NCBI GenBank assembly: GCA_963920575.1
Contig: OY986965.1
Span: 2,851,072-2,915,071 of the forward strand
DNA: 64,000 nt
Origin: Narthecium ossifragum
Taxonomy: Eukaryota > Streptophyta > Magnoliopsida > Dioscoreales > Nartheciaceae
Direction: 5' to 3'
Shown piece after piece: positions 30,590-41,476 of this stretch; positions within the stretch are counted from its first letter, which is position 1; the number at the start of each line of letters is the position of its first letter. The notes under the pieces are model-generated. The model saw only the letters and a list, made by a program, of their open reading frames with translations, ran no database searches and was not told the origin of the DNA. A program made the position numbers and the translations under genes.

Positions 30590-33394
30590 ATGGCTCGTAC
30601 CACTAGAAGCAAACGAAGACGGGAGGAGGCCCGCAAGGACTCCGAAATCGAGGAGGAAGGTAAGGCGAACCTTGGATCTTTCTAAAGAGATTTATTTGTG
30701 TTAGTTGGGTTGTCACATGATTTAATTGTTTGCACCTTGACGTCGAACTCACTGCGGCCATCTCCATCTACAGTGGTTAGCCGTCCAATATTGCATGATG
30801 ATATCTTAGTTAAACAGAAGATAACGGAGTGAATGAATCATTTGAAAGATCTCCTCCGAAACCCATTTCCTGTCCATTGTTATGATTATTGAACGATTTT
30901 GATAATGCTTCCTCCACTTTAGTTGAATGAGAGAAAAACCTTTATTAAAGAACCCCTTTTGTATGGAATTTATATAGCTTCCATATGTTTGTAAGATTGC
31001 TTTCGCAGATCTCTTTGATTTGGGTGTCTTACAACAAAAGTCGTGCAATGTTTAGTGCTCTCTGGTTCCTTGCCTCCTTGGGTTATACCTCATTAGACTA
31101 GTTAAAGCTTGATTGCTAATCCTATGAATGTTCCATATCTAATTGATAGTTTCGAATTGTTTCACCATTAGTTCTTATTGATTCTTATGCTTTCTGTGAG
31201 TGCTGAGTATTGGTAATTAGGAAAGGTATCATTATTTTTGGAGTGTTGATTGTTTTTATATTGTTTTCAGATATTCAGAGGGAGGGTGAGAAAAGGAAAT
31301 GCAGTAATAGAGATAAGAAGTCTAGGAAGGGGATCAAAAGGAAGTTTGGGAAGGTGAATAACCAGAAGAAGATTGCTGATACGATTCAAGCCTCCCGGTG
31401 CTGTGTCACGGGCCTGCGGGGTGCGTATGTCAAATACATTAAGCCAGCACATATTGCTCTTCTGGATAGGACCCCCTTTAGACACATATACAATTTCCCA
31501 GATGTTGTTCAAAACACGCCCTTGCTTGAGGCATTAGTGCTCCACTGGGAGAAGGAATCCATGTCATTCCTTCTGGGGCAGCGGCATGTACCACTTACAG
31601 AGAAGGAGGTGGGCATCATCCTTGGGCTGCCAATAACCGGAGAACCTATTGCATTACACAAGTTCAAAGGTCTTTGGCACACGAGCAACAAGGGGAGACT
31701 GGCGCCACCTGATTGGGTGAAGAGGCGATTTCCACAAGTGAAAGATGGGAAGAGGATTTCTAAGTACCAAATAGATGTTGTCCTGAAAGCATTGTGCCTG
31801 AGCACAGATGAGGAGGACATCCAGGACGTGGTGCGGTGTTACATATTGTATTTATTTACGGTAGTTCTGTACCAACGGTCAGATTACACATGCCCACAGG
31901 AGCTAGCGCATTACTTGGTTGACCTTGATGCATTGTGGGACTTTGCATGGGGCTGCTCTGTACGTGACTTCCTACTTTTCGAGGTCGGCAAGATCGCTCC
32001 TAAACTGTCTTCAGCCCGGGGGAAGGGGCAGGGAGGCGTGATGTACATTAATGGTTGCACCATCTTGTTGACGGCAAGTGTACTTATCAGTCTAATTTTG
32101 GGTAATCTAGTTGCCCATGAAGTGACAATGGAAGCTTTGGTCTACAGGTTTGGTTGCACGAACACATGCGATGTAACTGCAAGTTAGAATCAGAGGCATT
32201 CCCAAGGATACTCCGATGGATAAGGATTGGGAGTGACCGTCGCGATTCAGTGTCCTTGATAATGGACACTCTCTCCAGGGACGAGGTGAACAATCTAACA
32301 GCATTTGATAATTGATAACACGTTTGGTTCTTTAGTGCTTTGCTAACATACACCTCATAGGTACTCACCGACATCAAGCTCACTGCCTATGAAAGGAGGT
32401 GGCTTAAGTGGGCAATGGACCGGAACTTGGAGCATCTTCTTGGTGTTGGAGGGATCTATGATGATGGATGTGAGTACCATGAGAGGGATATGGAGGAGAG
32501 ATCTGTGGAGGCATCATCAAAGAAGGTTGATTTTCATGGAGATGTTTTTTCAACAGAACTTGACATTGTAAAGTTAGGATCTATAATAACTGAAATTACT
32601 CGTGTCTTTTAGATTCCATCATCTATGGCAGCTGAGGTCGATGAGGTACAGAGGGAGACATATGCCTCTGGGGATGATGCGAGGGAGAGGGGGTCTGATG
32701 CGGGTGATAGATACATGCATCGACGCAAGGTTGATGAACGCAGGAGTATCGATGTGGAAACAAATGTTGTTACACCAGTTATTCGAGAGCAACTTGAGGT
32801 TTTGAAGCTGGATTTGCAAGGGCAATTTGAGGCTTTAAAGGAGGAGGCTGTTTTAAAGTTGGAGTTCCAAGAGCAATTTGAGGCTTTAAAGGAGTGGATA
32901 TGGAGATTGATGAGAGAGAACACAGATCTGAGGAGGAGGGAGAACGCCAATGAGGATGCTCCCTTTCAGGCTGAGGTGGATGAGATGACACCCCTCCCAT
33001 GCAGGAGAGTTGTTTCTCATGCTCCAGGGGGTCCCAAACTAGGGGTCATACGTGAAGAAGAGTCTGTGGGCAGGGATGGGGATGCAGGGGGCACTGGGGA
33101 TCGGCAGAGTATTGAGCAGCCTCAGGAGGTAGTTATGGTTGGGGATATGGCCCAACAGGAACCGGTGGTATCCGGCGAGGTATGCTAGGAACTTTAATGT
33201 ACCATTCTTCACTTTATATTTGTGATTTTAATGAACTTTTTGGTGCAGATGGAGAAATCAAGAAGTTTTGTGGTTGCAGAGGCATGGAAGCAGGCACATA
33301 ATAGTGAAGGTGTGGTTCAGAAGCACCTCAATGATTGTGAAGACAACACAGACTTTTGTAATAGCCCTAGTGAAAATGCTGCTATCAGTCTTGC

Positions 33395-33510
33395 ACGTAA
33401 CGTGGATGTGAATGATGATGTCGATGACGATGACGATGACGACAGTTTTGCACGTAACGTGGATGCGAATGATGATGTTGATGGCGATGAAGATGATGAC
33501 GAGCTTGTGG
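33395..33510 (+). repeat. Acidic tandem repeat in gene C exon 6
   Basis: TTGCACGTAACGTGGATG.GAATGATGATGT occurs twice about 60 bases apart, each followed by GAT/GAC codons. The result is ARNVDxNDDVD twice with Asp runs. Genes A and B have a shorter acidic stretch here (DEDGDNFVA). Confidence 0.75.
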
Positions 33511-33607
33511 CTCCACCAAAGCTCCACCAAGTGATGAGATATTTAGAAATGGTGGAGCCTTGTGTGATGTCAGTCGGTGTGATAAAGGCATCTTCCAAGG
33601 GGGATGA

Positions 33608-34096
33608 TGATAGGAACCCAGTAGTGGGTCGAGTCAGAGGGCCGAGTCACGTCATGAGTAATTTGGAGTCATGTCGTAGGATAAGTCAGTCATATTTGTA
33701 TTAGTCAATTAGGAGTTGTGATTGAGTCAAGTGTAGTTATGATTGATTTAGGTTGGGTGTGAGTCCAAGTCAGTTGTTAGTCGGGTTGGATATGAGCCAT
33801 TCGTTAGACGGCTACACATCCAACGGCTATGATGTTATCTAGGTATTTGAGAGTCTTAGGGTTTCTATATGCCTCTCTATAAATAGGAGGCAAGAGTCTG
33901 TAGTCAGGCATCCAGAGAAATAAGAAAAGTGTTAGGGGTTTATCCAGCCATCAATTGGGTACAAGGGGTCTTCTTCCAGCCATCAAGTGGGAGAGGGGCG
34001 TCCTCGGGCCTTCAATCGAGGATTTATCTTCACCACCTCCATCTTCTACCTCCTACCCCTAACCCGGTGAGATCTCCCAGATCTAGGATCTCATCA
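33608..34096 (+). repeat. 5' LTR
   Basis: Begins TGATAGGAACCCAGTAG and ends GGATCTCATCA. It contains a TATA box (CTATAAATA) at 33877-33885, with the transcript start probably about 30 bases later. At all four positions differing from the 3' LTR it has T or A where the 3' LTR has C or G, the pattern expected of deamination of methylated cytosines. Confidence 0.93.
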
Positions 34097-34098
34097 AT

Positions 34099-34110
34099 TG
34101 GTATCAGAGC
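34099..34110 (+). other. Primer-binding site for initiator-Met tRNA
   Basis: TGGTATCAGAGC, two bases after the 5' LTR, complementary to the 3' end of plant initiator-Met tRNA, the usual primer of many plant LTR elements. Confidence 0.93.
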
Positions 34111-35682
34111 TGTTGATCTTGCGGCGATGGATTTCGGGCGAGAAGTGAGAGACGGTATACAAAAAATCATGGAGAACGTTATGGAAATGCGGAATATCAA
34201 CAGAAGTATGATTGACGACATCAGAAATTGGCGAGAGATTGATAGAGGCATGGTCAAGGATAGGCGAAATATTCTTTCAACCATCGTGGCCGCCAAGTCT
34301 GTAGAAGCACCGCCGTCAAGTTTCCCAAACCCTAACAACCAACCTACCTTGTTTCCTAAGCCATTAATCTCCACTCAACCTAAGCCATCCATTAATCCGA
34401 TGGTGACATCTCATCCGTTCACTCATACAAGCCCTAACATTACCCACGTATCTCATGAGTCAGCCGCCACAATTCACCCGTCCAACTTACAAAACCCTAA
34501 CCCATCACTACCAACCCCCATCCGATCTGAAACGTCCATCAAACCTCTCCTATCATCGCAACCGTCCAAACCCTCTCTCTTCTCACCCGTTCTCTCTTCT
34601 CCAAACCCACCTTCCCCGATTGATGTCTCCCCAACCGCAACTCTCTCTTCCCTCCCCATCAACTCTCTCTTCCCTCCCGATCCCGACCGACCAAAGTCAC
34701 CAAGCCAAGCCCCACTCAACCAAACCAGGCGCCTACACCTCCGCCGCGTGCAATCCCCGCTGGCCCTTCCGCCGCCTCTATCTTCGACCAGCGCGCATCT
34801 CTGGCTTGCGCCCTCGACGCCGGCCGTGCATCCCGTCGCCATCTCCAGTATAGTACCACCATCGCCGGCTGCGACCTCTGCCCCTCCTTCCCGATCACCC
34901 CTTTCTCTCCATCATCGGACCCTAGCTCGCCGGCCTCGCCTTCGTCCACGACGATGGCTATTCCTTCATCCTCGACGCCGGCCCAGCAAAGAGCGTCACC
35001 ATCCTCTTTCTCGAGCCTCACCTTACCAGCGCCCCGATCGCCCTGTTCTCCGGCGCTGGCTCCTAGACTCATCTCCGGCCCCAGATCTGAGGATGCCGCA
35101 GGGACACACCTCTCCACCGATACCCTCATCTCTATCGTATTCTCTACCCAAGCTTTGCTGGCGCCGTCCCCCTCCAGATCCGCCACCGCCGTTGTCCTCC
35201 GGCGCGATCAAGACCGTTGGATGGCCGCCCGTGCCTCCGGCGACCTTCCCTCCACCGTCTCCGACGTCCGACGAGCTTCCCTCACAGGCGATCGGACTCC
35301 GACCACTCACAGCCGTCGGATTGTTTCTTTCCCTCATGAAGCTTCTTCCTCATGCATTGGACAGATCTCAACCGTCCAAGATGATCAGATCAAATCCCCC
35401 ATGTCTGAACCCGATCCAACTCGGACTCAGTCTCACAGATTTGATCGAGTCAAATTCAGATCAAGCTACACTTGATCTCAAGGCGAATCTTGACCGCACA
35501 GCTCTGATCAGATCAGATCCCAGCAAGCTCCATCTGATTAGGCTCAACCCCGGTCACACAAATTTGATCGAGCTCAATCCCAACCATCCAAGCTCAACAA
35601 GGTTGGACTGTACCAGTTAGAACCAATCAAGCCCAGACTTGGACCAGGTCAGACTGAGTCATATTCAATTGGGATTAGCTAG

Positions 35683-35886
35683 ACCCAATCCAGCCAAATC
35701 AGATTTCAACAGATTGGATCTAGCCAGAGTCAGACTCAAATGCCCGGAATTGGTCGAGTCAGATCCGGACCAGTTAGGTTCACCCAATCCAGCCAAATCA
35801 GATTTCAACAGATTGGATCTAGCCAGAGTCAGACTCAAATGCCCGGAATTGGTCGAGTCAGATCCGGACCAGTTAGGTTCACCCAA
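35683..35886 (+). repeat. 99-base tandem duplication in the retrotransposon interior
   Basis: The block starting ACCCAATCCAGCCAAATCAG at 35683 is repeated without visible change from 35782. It encodes the same 33 residues twice (NPAKSDFNRLDLARVRLKCP...). Surrounding sequence is a looser array of GATC-AGA-TTxGA words (34,900-36,100). Confidence 0.9.
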
Positions 35887-36334
35887 ATTTGGTTACACTA
35901 ACCAGATCCGATCAAGCCCAGGTCCAGGCCAGTTCAGGCTAAGTCAGATTAGATTGGATTCAGTCAGATTCGGTTTGGTCAGATTTGATCCAAGCAAGTC
36001 CAGCTCCATCACGCCCAGCCAATCAGACTTGACCAATCTTGATTTCAGACTTCAGCCAGATCAGACCAGATTTCAGACGATCTCAGCCTTCCAAACAGTG
36101 TGCAACAAGCTCCAGCCGTCTGATCAAATTAATCTTGGATCCAACTGTTTTGATTCTCGATTTGAGCCGGTTCATGCACCTAGAAGCAATGAGGACTATA
36201 TAATCTACTCGATACTTTATCCAACAGCCACCCAAATCATTTTTGATCCGGGAGGATTCGACACGGCGCAACTGAATCGACCAACAAGGCCACCAGATGA
36301 CAACGAGCTCGACCTTGAGGACAAGGTCGATTTC

Positions 36335-36347
36335 AAGGGGTGGAGAA
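36335..36347 (+). other. Polypurine tract
   Basis: AAGGGGTGGAGAA lies immediately before the 3' LTR (one T interrupts the purines), the expected plus-strand primer of reverse transcription. Confidence 0.8.
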
Positions 36348-36842
36348 TGATAGGAACCCAGTAGTGGGTCGAGCCAGAGGGCCGAGCCACGTCATGAGTA
36401 GTTTGGAGTCATGTCGTAGGATAAGTCAGTCATATTTGTATTAGTCAATTAGGAGTTGTGATTGAGTCAAGTGTAGTTATGATTGATTTAGGTTGGGTGT
36501 GAGCCCAAGTCAGTTGTTAGTCGGGTTGGATATGAGCCATTCGTTAGACGGCTACACATCCAACGGCTATGATGTTATCTAGGTATTTGAGAGTCTTAGG
36601 GTTTCTATATGCCTCTCTATAAATAGGAGGCAAGAGTCTGTAGTCAGGCATCCAGAGAAATAAGAAAAGTGTTAGGGGTTTATCCAGCCATCAATTGGGT
36701 ACAAGGGGTCTTCTTCCAGCCATCAAGTGGGAGAGGGGCGTCCTCGGGCCTTCAATCGAGGATTTATCTTCACCACCTCCATCTTCTACCTCCTACTCCT
36801 ACCCCTAACCCGGTGAGATCTCCCAGATCTAGGATCTCATCA
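36348..36842 (+). repeat. 3' LTR
   Basis: Same as the 5' LTR apart from four C/T or G/A differences and an extra 6-base unit (CTACTC-type) near 36796. TATA box CTATAAATA at 36617-36625. A frame open from within the LTR (36669) continues without a stop into the gene C exon, but has no ATG until 37008. Confidence 0.93.
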
Positions 36843-37922
36843 GATGACAATGGAATCCTTGTACAAACATTTGGAATTGCTGATGCTGAAAGGACCAGCA
36901 AAGGGAAAGGAGACGATCCTTCTGGAGATAGCGTATCTGAAGGTAATGGACCTAATAGCACATATATCCATCAAGGAGATCAACAAGGGGCTGGCGAAGA
37001 TAAGGAAATGGTAAAAGCTGGGTCTGAACCTACTGTTGATTCCTCGTCTTCAAACTCTGGGGAATTGGTTTCATTTCCGGTTACATTGGAGCATGCACAT
37101 AGTGAACCTGTGGCTCAAAGGCATCTGGATGATGATGTAGAGAGCACAGATTATCGTAATGTAATCTCCGAAAATGCTGCTCAGCATGATGATTGCTCTC
37201 CTCTTAGATCTGGCAGCCAGTATTGGCGTAATTATCCAGATTCGGAATTTCATAATTTTGAAGAAGAGAGATCAATTGACAAGCTTCAATGTGGTCAAAT
37301 TTGGGCGGTTTACAATGACTTGAATAAATATCCAAATCATTATGGTTATATAAAGAAAGTTGAGCAAGAAGAATTTAGAGTAGACATGGCTCGGCTTGAG
37401 CCCTGCCCTTTGCGCGAGGAAGAGATGCAGTGGGTGGCAAATAATTTGCCTGTTGCTTGTGGTAGATTTAGAGTGACAAGTGATGTGGTGACCTATGATA
37501 CAGCTGATTCCTTCTCTCATGTGGTACTGGTGAAACAAACAGGAACAAGATCTCAATATGATATCTACCCAAGAATTGGTGAAGTATGGGCTGTATATAA
37601 GAACTGGAAAGTTGGATTGATATACTCAAGCCTGAAGAATTCCAAATACGACGTTGTGGAAGTCCTTGAATGTGCAAGGTCGAGAATGCGAGTTCAGATA
37701 ATGGAAAAAGTGAATGGTCACAGAGTAGTCTTCACAAGGAAGGGTAATGCCAAGATGGTTATTCCTGTAGATCAATATCTGCGGTTTTCTCATCAAATTC
37801 TGGCATTTAAGTTGACTGAAGAAAGAGGTGGCAAGCTTCAGGGTTGTTGGGAGCTGGATCCTGCTTCAGTGCCAGAAGTTTTGTTATCTGAAATAGGCTC
37901 AATGTCAGATGGTAATCCTTGA

Positions 37923-39270
37923 TATCACAGTAACAGGGTATGAGAGTCCAAACAGTGGCAGGTTGGTTTTGAAGCTTGAAGTTTCTTTTTTGGTGGATCC
38001 TGTGACTTAGTTTTTGTATGAGAAAATTTAGTGTAAGATATTGTCAAAATAGTCATGTAACTAAGTGTTTCTGTAAAAAAGATGTATATACACTTCCGAC
38101 TAGCTCACTGAGGCCCTTTTAATCAGCCATGTATTATGTATCTATGTATAATATTGTTAATTTTGTTACATCTTGCTCATTACTCATCTTACTGGAAATG
38201 CTAAAATTCTAACCCCTTTTTTTTCTTAGTATGGTTAGAAGAGATGCTTTGAATGTTGAAAACTGTTGCAGTCTTGATTGCTGCTCATGGCCTGTGTTCT
38301 GGTCTTTTTGCTGTCTAAACTTGTCATGCATGGAATGCACTGATCTCTACAGTGCCAGTAATATAATGCATGGGACGCATAATTGCTATCATCCAACATA
38401 GGTCATAGGTGTTGGATAAAATGTAATTGAATCAGCTTTATGCTCAGGGATCATCTATTGTCTAATCTGAGGTGCTGCAGATTGGCTCAACTATTTAAGA
38501 CATCATGAAAAATACTATAAATGGAGGTGAATGATAAAACCATGAAATGAAAAGAGGGATAAGGTAGCGGAAAATATCTAAAGCATTTATGAATGCTTTA
38601 AAGAACCCTATCTTGTTTAATCACACACATCCTTATATAAAATCTTAAATTAGAGACTTAACCTCCAAAATCTCATTTAATCGTGTATATAAACCTTTGA
38701 CTAGCTTCACCATGATCGTCTGAGAGTAGAATAACTAAATTTTCCCTTCTCTTTTTCTAAAAAGAGAAATACATAATGATCATTCAGAGCGTAAAAAATT
38801 TATTAAATATATCTATTATATAATATCAGCTTTTATGAGTTGCGATCTGACTCGTCTATGTTTTTACACATGACAGCTGAGTCATAGAGAGAAAATAGCA
38901 GAGAATGAGATACGTGACAACTAAGTCATAAAGAGGGGAGAAGAGAGAGGGCAGTGAGCCACTGAGGGTGGGTGATTATGAGTAATGAGGGTGAGTGGTT
39001 ACCCGTGACAGGTGACACGGGGTGCCACGGGGCCCACCTAATATTACATAAGATTCAGTGCATTCTATCATACGGATAGGGATGCCCAATCCAAGTTAAA
39101 CATGAATATATTAGACGACAAAGATAAATCCACGTTGAAGGTGGTGATTAGCGGATGATTTGAAGAGAAACATTACATGCGGCAGTGGTTAGCAGGGCGT
39201 CCGGTCATATTCTTACATAATAAATCCTATTCCTAGTTATCACTTTAAATTAGTCTATTTTAAAATTGGA
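37923..39270 (+). other. 3' flank of gene C
   Basis: The 600 bases after the stop (AGTCATGTAACTAAGT, GATGTATATACAC, CCAGTAATATAATG) align with the region after gene D (45850-46500), so coding and flanking sequence were duplicated together. 38560-39270 shows no gene. Confidence 0.55.
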
Positions 39271-39585
39271 AGGGCGCTGATTGGTGTACATGTTGACGTC
39301 ATATGTGTATTATACATGCCCGAATCGGTAGTGGACTACTGATTCTTTCATGTAGTCCACTACCGATGGACTAGATCAATAAATCGGTAGTCTACGACCG
39401 ATTTAATTATTCATCTAGTCCATTAGTAGTGAGATACCGATGAACTCTATCAACCAATCAGTACCTCACTACCGATACAATTCATTTGATAGGGAGCTAT
39501 CGATTTATTAATGTAATCCATCCGTAGATCACTACGGATGACCTGTATGGATAAATCGGTAGCATGCGGTCCATGTACACAATAT
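39271..39585. repeat. ACCGAT/ATCGGT-rich MITE-like repeat, copy 3
   Basis: Begins AAGGGCGCTGATTGGTGTAC and ends near GGTCCATGTACAC, so the termini contain inverted GTGTACATG words. The interior has about a dozen ATCGGTAGT or ACTACCGAT units. Inverted relative to copy 1. Confidence 0.7.
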
Positions 39586-39599
39586 TTCCCATATTGGAA

Positions 39600-40474
39600 T
39601 TATATCCGGGGACTTATATAGCATCGGACTTCCCGCCATAAACCGCTTCAGATAACATCCTATTATCCATCCAATCCCTCCCGCCGTCTTTCCAATTTTC
39701 CATCATCAAAACCACTTCTTGATCGCTAAACCAAACGCCCCATCGCCCGAAAGCCCCCCGACCTTTGTGAGCCAATCGCCGCTGTGATCCTTTCGTGGAA
39801 CCTTTTGCTCTGCTGGGGTTTCGACTTGACTCGCTTTGGAAGCCCCATCTCCCATTTCTTAGATCTGGAAACTAGTTTTCATCTTTCTATCGCTTTCTAA
39901 TGACCTAAAGATCACAACTTTTTATTTGTTTTTCACTCTTTCCGGATGCTTATGAGTGGCCGTGTCATTGGTTCTTGAATTCTTTTGGTTTTTGAGTTTG
40001 ATACCACCGTGTCTAAAACCCACGACCATGGTATCCACAAGAGTTTTCGAGGTGATACAGGGTAAGGCATTTGGTAACTTCTTTTCTTATTTTACGGCCA
40101 TTAATTTCCAGTAGATGGTTTCTTACTGATTATTGCCTAAAAATCGGGTTTTTGGGGTTTGTTGGTTTAATAGTTTTATGCATTCTAGAGATTTGGAAGA
40201 AGCTCAAGTCGTATATATCGATTTTCCATGCATACGGTAGTTTCTTTTTCCTCTTTTCGTGCTTTTGGTTTCCAAAATAAGTTTTCTTCCTCTTCCTCTT
40301 CCTCTTCTTCTTGTTTTTTTTTAATGCTAAGGCTTTATCATTTTTTTCTTTAGTTTAAAGTGTATAGAACATGGTGTCCACTGGAGACTAGCAAAGCTGT
40401 GGCCACCAAAACTATTTTGGAAGACCATTCATTCAACTCGCTCGATAGATTGTGTGACCGAGAATAGCAAAATC
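39600..40474 (+). promoter_or_regulatory. 5' module of gene D, copy 4
   Basis: ATAGCATCGGACTTCCCGCC, CCTCCCGCCGTCTTTCC, CATCATCAAAACCACTTCTT, GACTTGACTCGCTTTGGA, AGATCTGGAAACTAG and CCGGATGCTTATGAGTGGCC match the modules of C and the BRCT gene. An ATG at 40028 (11 codons, donor GTAAGG) and a block at 40190-40250 correspond to the TQ-type exon, but here the TQ frame is disrupted. A CTTCCTCTTCCTC tract is near 40290. Confidence 0.6.
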
Positions 40475-41138
40475 ATGGCTGCTCGAAGCAAACGCCGATG
40501 GGAGGAGCCTCGTGTGGATCCTAAAATCAAGGAGAAAGGTAAGGTGAACCTTGGATCTCCCTGAATAAATTTTTTCGTATTAGTTGGGTTGTAACTGTTT
40601 TTTTTTTGCACCTTAACGTACGTTGAATTCACTGCAGCCATCTCCATCTATACTAGCTAGGGCATTCCATCTTGCACAAAAAAGTCCTGGGTAAACATAA
40701 GATAACAGATTGAATGAATCTTTGCAAGGTCAAATCCAAAACCATTCCTGCCCATCATTTCGCTTATTGAACTATTTTGATAATGCTTCGTCCACTGTAG
40801 TTGCATGAGCCAAAATGCTAAAAAAAACCTATTTTGTAAAGAAAGATCATACCCATATTATTTTGCACATATTTTTGCAAGCATGCTTCGCAGATCTCTT
40901 ATGAATTTCAATGGTTTATTATGAAAGACAAAATGCTGCGATGTTTTATGTTCTCTGGTTAGTTGGGCAATGCCTCATCGACTAGTTAAAGCTTCGTTAT
41001 ACTGTGAATGTTTCGTATCTATGTATTCGGTTATGGAATACTTTGCTTTTAGTTATTGATTCTTATTCTCTCTGTGAGTGCTGAATATTGTTACTTTGCA
41101 AAGGTAACATTATTTTTGGAGGTTTTATTCCTTTTGGT

Positions 41139-41476
41139 TAGGGGTGAGCAGAACCGAACCGAACCCGAAGAACCGAACCGAACAGAATTAGTTCGGTCCA
41201 TTCGGTTCGGTTTTTTCGGTTTTTCGGTTCGGTTCGGTTTTGGCATGTATGAAAAGTTCGTGTTTCGGTTCGGGTTCGGGCCAAAACCGAAGTTTTCATA
41301 CATGTCTTAGCCTATGAACCTATGGTCTAAAAAGTTCGGTTCGGTTCCAAAAAGTTCGGTTCGGTTCGGTTCCAAAAAGTTTGGTTCGGTTCGGTTCTCT
41401 AAAAACAGAACCGAAAAAAATTCGGTTCTTCGGTTCTGGACCAAGAGCCGACCCGAGAACCGAATGCTCACCCCTA
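41139..41476. mobile_element. hAT-type MITE in an intron of gene D, perfect 8-base duplication
   Basis: Ends TAGGGGTGAGCAGAACC and GAATGCTCACCCCTA, flanked by CTTTTGGT at 41131-41138 and 41477-41484. The interior is almost wholly GGTTCGGTT/AACCGAACC words. It lies 20 bases upstream of the acceptor of the second exon and may affect splicing. Same family as 11515-12492. Confidence 0.92.

Larger units (their letters stand above)
33608..36842 (+). mobile_element. Young non-autonomous LTR retrotransposon in gene C (3235 bases)
   Basis: 5' LTR 33608-34096 (489 bases) and 3' LTR 36348-36842 (495 bases), both TG..CA, with target duplication GATGA at 33603-33607 and 36843-36847. The primer-binding site TGGTATCAGAGC at 34099-34110 matches the initiator-Met tRNA; the polypurine tract AAGGGGTGGAGAA ends at 36347. 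The 2.25-kb interior has a frame from ATG 34127 to 35620 with a short helical start (MDFGREVRDGIQKIMENVME) and then low-complexity Pro/Ser sequence; no protease, integrase or reverse transcriptase. It must have moved with enzymes from another element. The LTRs differ by four transitions and one 6-base repeat unit, so the insertion is recent. Confidence 0.95.
30590..37922 (+). pseudogene. PMD / coiled-coil / DUF3444 fusion gene split by an LTR retrotransposon (gene C)
   Basis: Six exons with matching phases: 30590-30659 (basic N-terminus, SKRRREEARKD), 31271-32079, 32148-32285, 32361-32567, 32613-33179, and a last exon 33249-33607 continuing at 36848-37922. Exons 2-4 encode a plant mobile domain: HIYNFPDVVQNTPLLEALV, then VPLTEKEVGIILGLPITGEP, then VWLHEHM. 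Exon 5 is a coiled coil (FEALKEE repeats). Exon 6 has an acidic Asp-rich repeat (33395-33510), then a single second-type DUF3444 (WAVYNDLNKYPNHYGY). With the insertion and one GATGA copy discounted, the CDS is 3225 bases, an exact multiple of three, so the frame was intact when hit. Now translation would enter the LTR and stop at 33702-33704, losing the DUF3444. The first DUF3444 and the J domain are absent. Calling it a pseudogene assumes the element is not spliced out. Confidence 0.75.

Noticed and set aside
31271..32567. Transposase or retrotransposon gene in gene C
   Set aside because: The sequence matches the plant mobile domain, which also occurs in stable host genes; I see no transposase catalytic motif, terminal repeats or target duplication around it.
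33929..35620. 563-codon frame as a host gene
   Set aside because: It begins in the 5' LTR without an ATG, and the rest is the retrotransposon interior; only the part from 34127 could be an element protein.
36669..37010. LTR-encoded N-terminal extension of the DUF3444 protein
   Set aside because: The frame is open, but its first codon is GTG and there is no ATG until 37008, so a translated LTR peptide is not supported.
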